NCBI GenBank assembly: GCA_910587245.1 | Contig: CAJULX010000020.1 | Span: 1-32,234 of the forward strand | Direction: 5' to 3' | Length of the DNA stretch: 32,234 nt | From: Candidatus Gastranaerophilales bacterium | GTDB taxonomy: Bacteria > Cyanobacteriota > Vampirovibrionia > Gastranaerophilales > Gastranaerophilaceae | In this document: piece by piece, positions 31,099-32,234 of the stretch | Position numbering within the stretch: position 1 is the stretch's first letter | Layout of the letters: each line of letters opens with the position of its first letter | Position numbers and translations under genes: made by a program | Notes under the pieces: generated by a model | Seen by the model: only the letters and a program-made list of their open reading frames with translations | What the model was told of the DNA's origin: nothing | Databases searched by the model: none

Positions 31099-31308
31099 TT
31101 ACTTATAGACCTCTTTTATTGCGATATCAGGACAGCTTATGGCGCAAAGCGCACAGCCGATACAAGCGTTTTCTTTTTCATTGAAAACAGCATATTTAAC
31201 CCCGTGTGAATTAGTCTCATCCCCCATTGTAATAAGCTTTTTAGGACATACATTTACGCATATTCCGCAAGCTTTGCATTTTTCTTTATCAATTATGATA
31301 TTTGACAT
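31099..31308 (-). CDS. korD: 2-oxoacid:ferredoxin oxidoreductase, delta (2x[4Fe-4S] ferredoxin) subunit
   Basis: 69 residues. Two C-x2-C-x2-C-x3-C-P clusters: C11, C14, C17, C21-P and C49, C52, C55, C59-P. It carries electrons from the catalytic subunits to free ferredoxin. It is the first gene of the operon (delta-alpha-beta-gamma-thiS). A -10-like TAAGAT ends 6 nt before the ATG and there is no Shine-Dalgarno, so it may be leaderless. Confidence 0.93.
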   Translation of the reverse strand: MSNIIIDKEKCKACGICVNVCPKKLITMGDETNSHGVKYAVFNEKENACIGCALCAISCPDIAIKEVYK

Positions 31309-31314
31309 ACCACT

Positions 31315-31344
31315 ATCTTAACACTTGAATAATAAATTACACAA
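31315..31344 (-). promoter_or_regulatory. Candidate promoter of the oxidoreductase operon
   Basis: Minus strand TTGTGT (31339-31344), 18 bp, TAAGAT (31315-31320), then 6 nt to the ATG of the ferredoxin subunit gene. A short or absent leader is implied. Confidence 0.35.
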
Positions 31345-31410
31345 AAAAGCAATTTAAATTTACAATACTTTATTTTTGAATATAAAGCATATTTATCCTT
31401 TTAATATAAT

Positions 31411-31444
31411 AAAAAAAGAGGCGCAAAAGGTTACGGAATGCGCC
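31411..31444 (-). terminator. Intrinsic terminator of the glycine-rich gene
   Basis: On the minus strand GGCGCA (31444-31439) and TGCGCC (31425-31420) pair over a 13-nt loop and run into TCTTTTTTT. It lies 60 bp after the stop at 31507. A small GGGG/CCCC hairpin is in between. Confidence 0.75.
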
Positions 31445-31506
31445 CCGAAAAGTTGTTTTATCGAAATATTTTTAATATCTGGATGACGGGGATATACCCC
31501 GCCCGC

Positions 31507-32234
31507 CTAATCCAGTGTTGTACTCTTGTATTCAAGGATGACAAAGCCGTTTCCGCCGTTTCCTCCTTTGCCCCCGACATTATCCAGAACGGCTCCGCCG
31601 CCCCCGCCTCCTCCAAAACTTCCGTTTCCGCCGTTTGGAGAATCATTTGAACTGTATGCTCTGCACACCGCATCGTATAACGGTGATGCTATGCTTGTTC
31701 CTCCGCAGCCGGGGCGTATGGGCCCTGTTGAATTATCGCTTCCATCGTTTGCTTTGACGGTTGCGGCGTATATTTCGTTTCCTTCTTCGTCTTTTGATTT
31801 GTAAAGACAGCTTAAATATCCGCCCATGCCGCCGTATTCATCGTCTGCTTTTTGCCCGAGGATGATATTCATATTTCCTTGAATGTATTCTTTATATTTA
31901 TCGGAAAATCCGCTTGGAATCCCTGTTTCGCCGCCGTGGTTTCCTTTATTTACATCGCCGTCTTTCCCTTTTATACCTCCGTTTGCGGAGTATGTTATTT
32001 CTTTGCCTCCTGAGTACGCTTTAGTTGAAGTTATTCCCCCGTTTCCGTTTAAGCCTATTGTTGTTGAATCGATAACGGGTGAATCTTCGCTTCCTGTTGT
32101 TATTCCGCCGCCTCTGCCTATTCTTATTTTCATTACTCTGTTGCTGTTATCTATATTTGTATAAGTTTTTTGAATTAATTCTCCCGCCGTTCCCCCTCCC
32201 CCGTTACTTCCTCCCCACTCAACATATATATACC
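31507..32234 (-). CDS. Glycine-rich, probably surface or secreted protein, 5'-truncated by the window
   Basis: The frame is open to the last base of the window (reading YIYVEWGGSNGGGG at the edge), so an ATG at 32133 is not the true start. The visible ~242 residues are rich in Gly, Ser, Asn, Asp and Thr. The C-terminus has a Gly run (SFGGGGGGGAVLDN) followed by GGKGGNGGNGFVILEYKS, which resembles the glycine-rich end domain of adhesins and phage-tail-like proteins (GGxGGxGxVIIxW/Y). Two Cys (SCLYKS and RPGCGG) could form a disulfide. No signal peptide can be judged without the N-terminus. A strong terminator follows. It could be an adhesin, a pseudopilin-like or a phage-type protein. Confidence 0.7.
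   Translation of the reverse strand, partial: YIYVEWGGSNGGGGTAGELIQKTYTNIDNSNRVMKIRIGRGGGITTGSEDSPVIDSTTIGLNGNGGITSTKAYSGGKEITYSANGGIKGKDGDVNKGNHGGETGIPSGFSDKYKEYIQGNMNIILGQKADDEYGGMGGYLSCLYKSKDEEGNEIYAATVKANDGSDNSTGPIRPGCGGTSIASPLYDAVCRAYSSNDSPNGGNGSFGGGGGGGAVLDNVGGKGGNGGNGFVILEYKSTTLD

Noticed and set aside
31526..31804. Pro/Ser-rich ORF on the plus strand
   Set aside because: It is the reverse-strand shadow of the glycine-rich gene (Gly codons read as Pro); the true terminator and frame are on the minus strand.
1..32234. CRISPR arrays, tRNA, rRNA and insertion sequences
   Set aside because: I saw no regular spaced repeats, no cloverleaf or T-loop sequence, no rRNA core and no transposase ORF or terminal repeats.

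Overview
The window looks like chromosomal DNA from an AT-rich, diderm, anaerobic bacterium. The best guess is a gut-type Vampirovibrionia/Melainabacteria (Gastranaerophilales-like), a non-photosynthetic sister group of Cyanobacteria. The basis is an AT-rich sequence with TTG/GTG starts, a complete RND adaptor/pump/TolC system (two membranes), a GH57 protein of the DUF3536 type common in cyanobacteria, a ferredoxin-dependent 2-oxoacid oxidoreductase (anaerobic metabolism), and a set of unfamiliar small helical proteins. The taxonomic placement is inference; no rRNA or other phylogenetic marker except leuS is present.

Layout. 1-822: 3' end of a GlcF/GlpC-like iron-sulfur (CCG-domain) protein. 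841-2870 (-): tandem pair of PiT-like permeases. 2905-4568: STAS-domain protein divergent from a PAS/histidine-kinase-like protein that has lost its phospho-acceptor His and its nucleotide-binding glycines. 4600-5676: MalK/UgpC-type ATPase without permeases. 6064-12358: RND efflux operon (adaptor, pump, TolC), ended by a 14-bp-stem hairpin that also covers the start of a protein-kinase-like gene (12404-13567). 13674-14954: double ferritin-like protein. 14991-17081 (-): small membrane protein and a PglK/MsbA-like flippase. 17140-17760: RNase H-fold-like protein of unknown role. 17810-21923 (-): GH57 glycosidase, secreted OB-fold-like protein, short NagA.

22060-25059 is the most unusual part. 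Three consecutive transcription units, separated by clear intrinsic terminators, encode a 352-aa protein, a Gly/Ser-rich 277-aa protein and an 89-aa/109-aa pair. The 352-aa and 109-aa proteins align without gaps over their N-terminal 41 residues and over a 36-residue C-terminal helix, and differ by a roughly 200-residue central insertion. This is the build of flagellin, rod or needle-type filament subunits. The first unit has a near-consensus sigma-28 (flagellar sigma) promoter, and the second and third have weaker sigma-28-like elements. I read this as a previously undescribed, sigma-28-controlled set of secreted or filament-forming proteins.

25087-31308 (-) is housekeeping: a membrane protein and leuS, then a ferredoxin oxidoreductase operon (delta-alpha-beta-gamma) ending in thiS. 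The window ends inside a large glycine-rich, probably surface protein (31507-end). Several genes lack a Shine-Dalgarno and have a -10 box 6-7 nt before the ATG, which suggests that leaderless mRNAs are common here.
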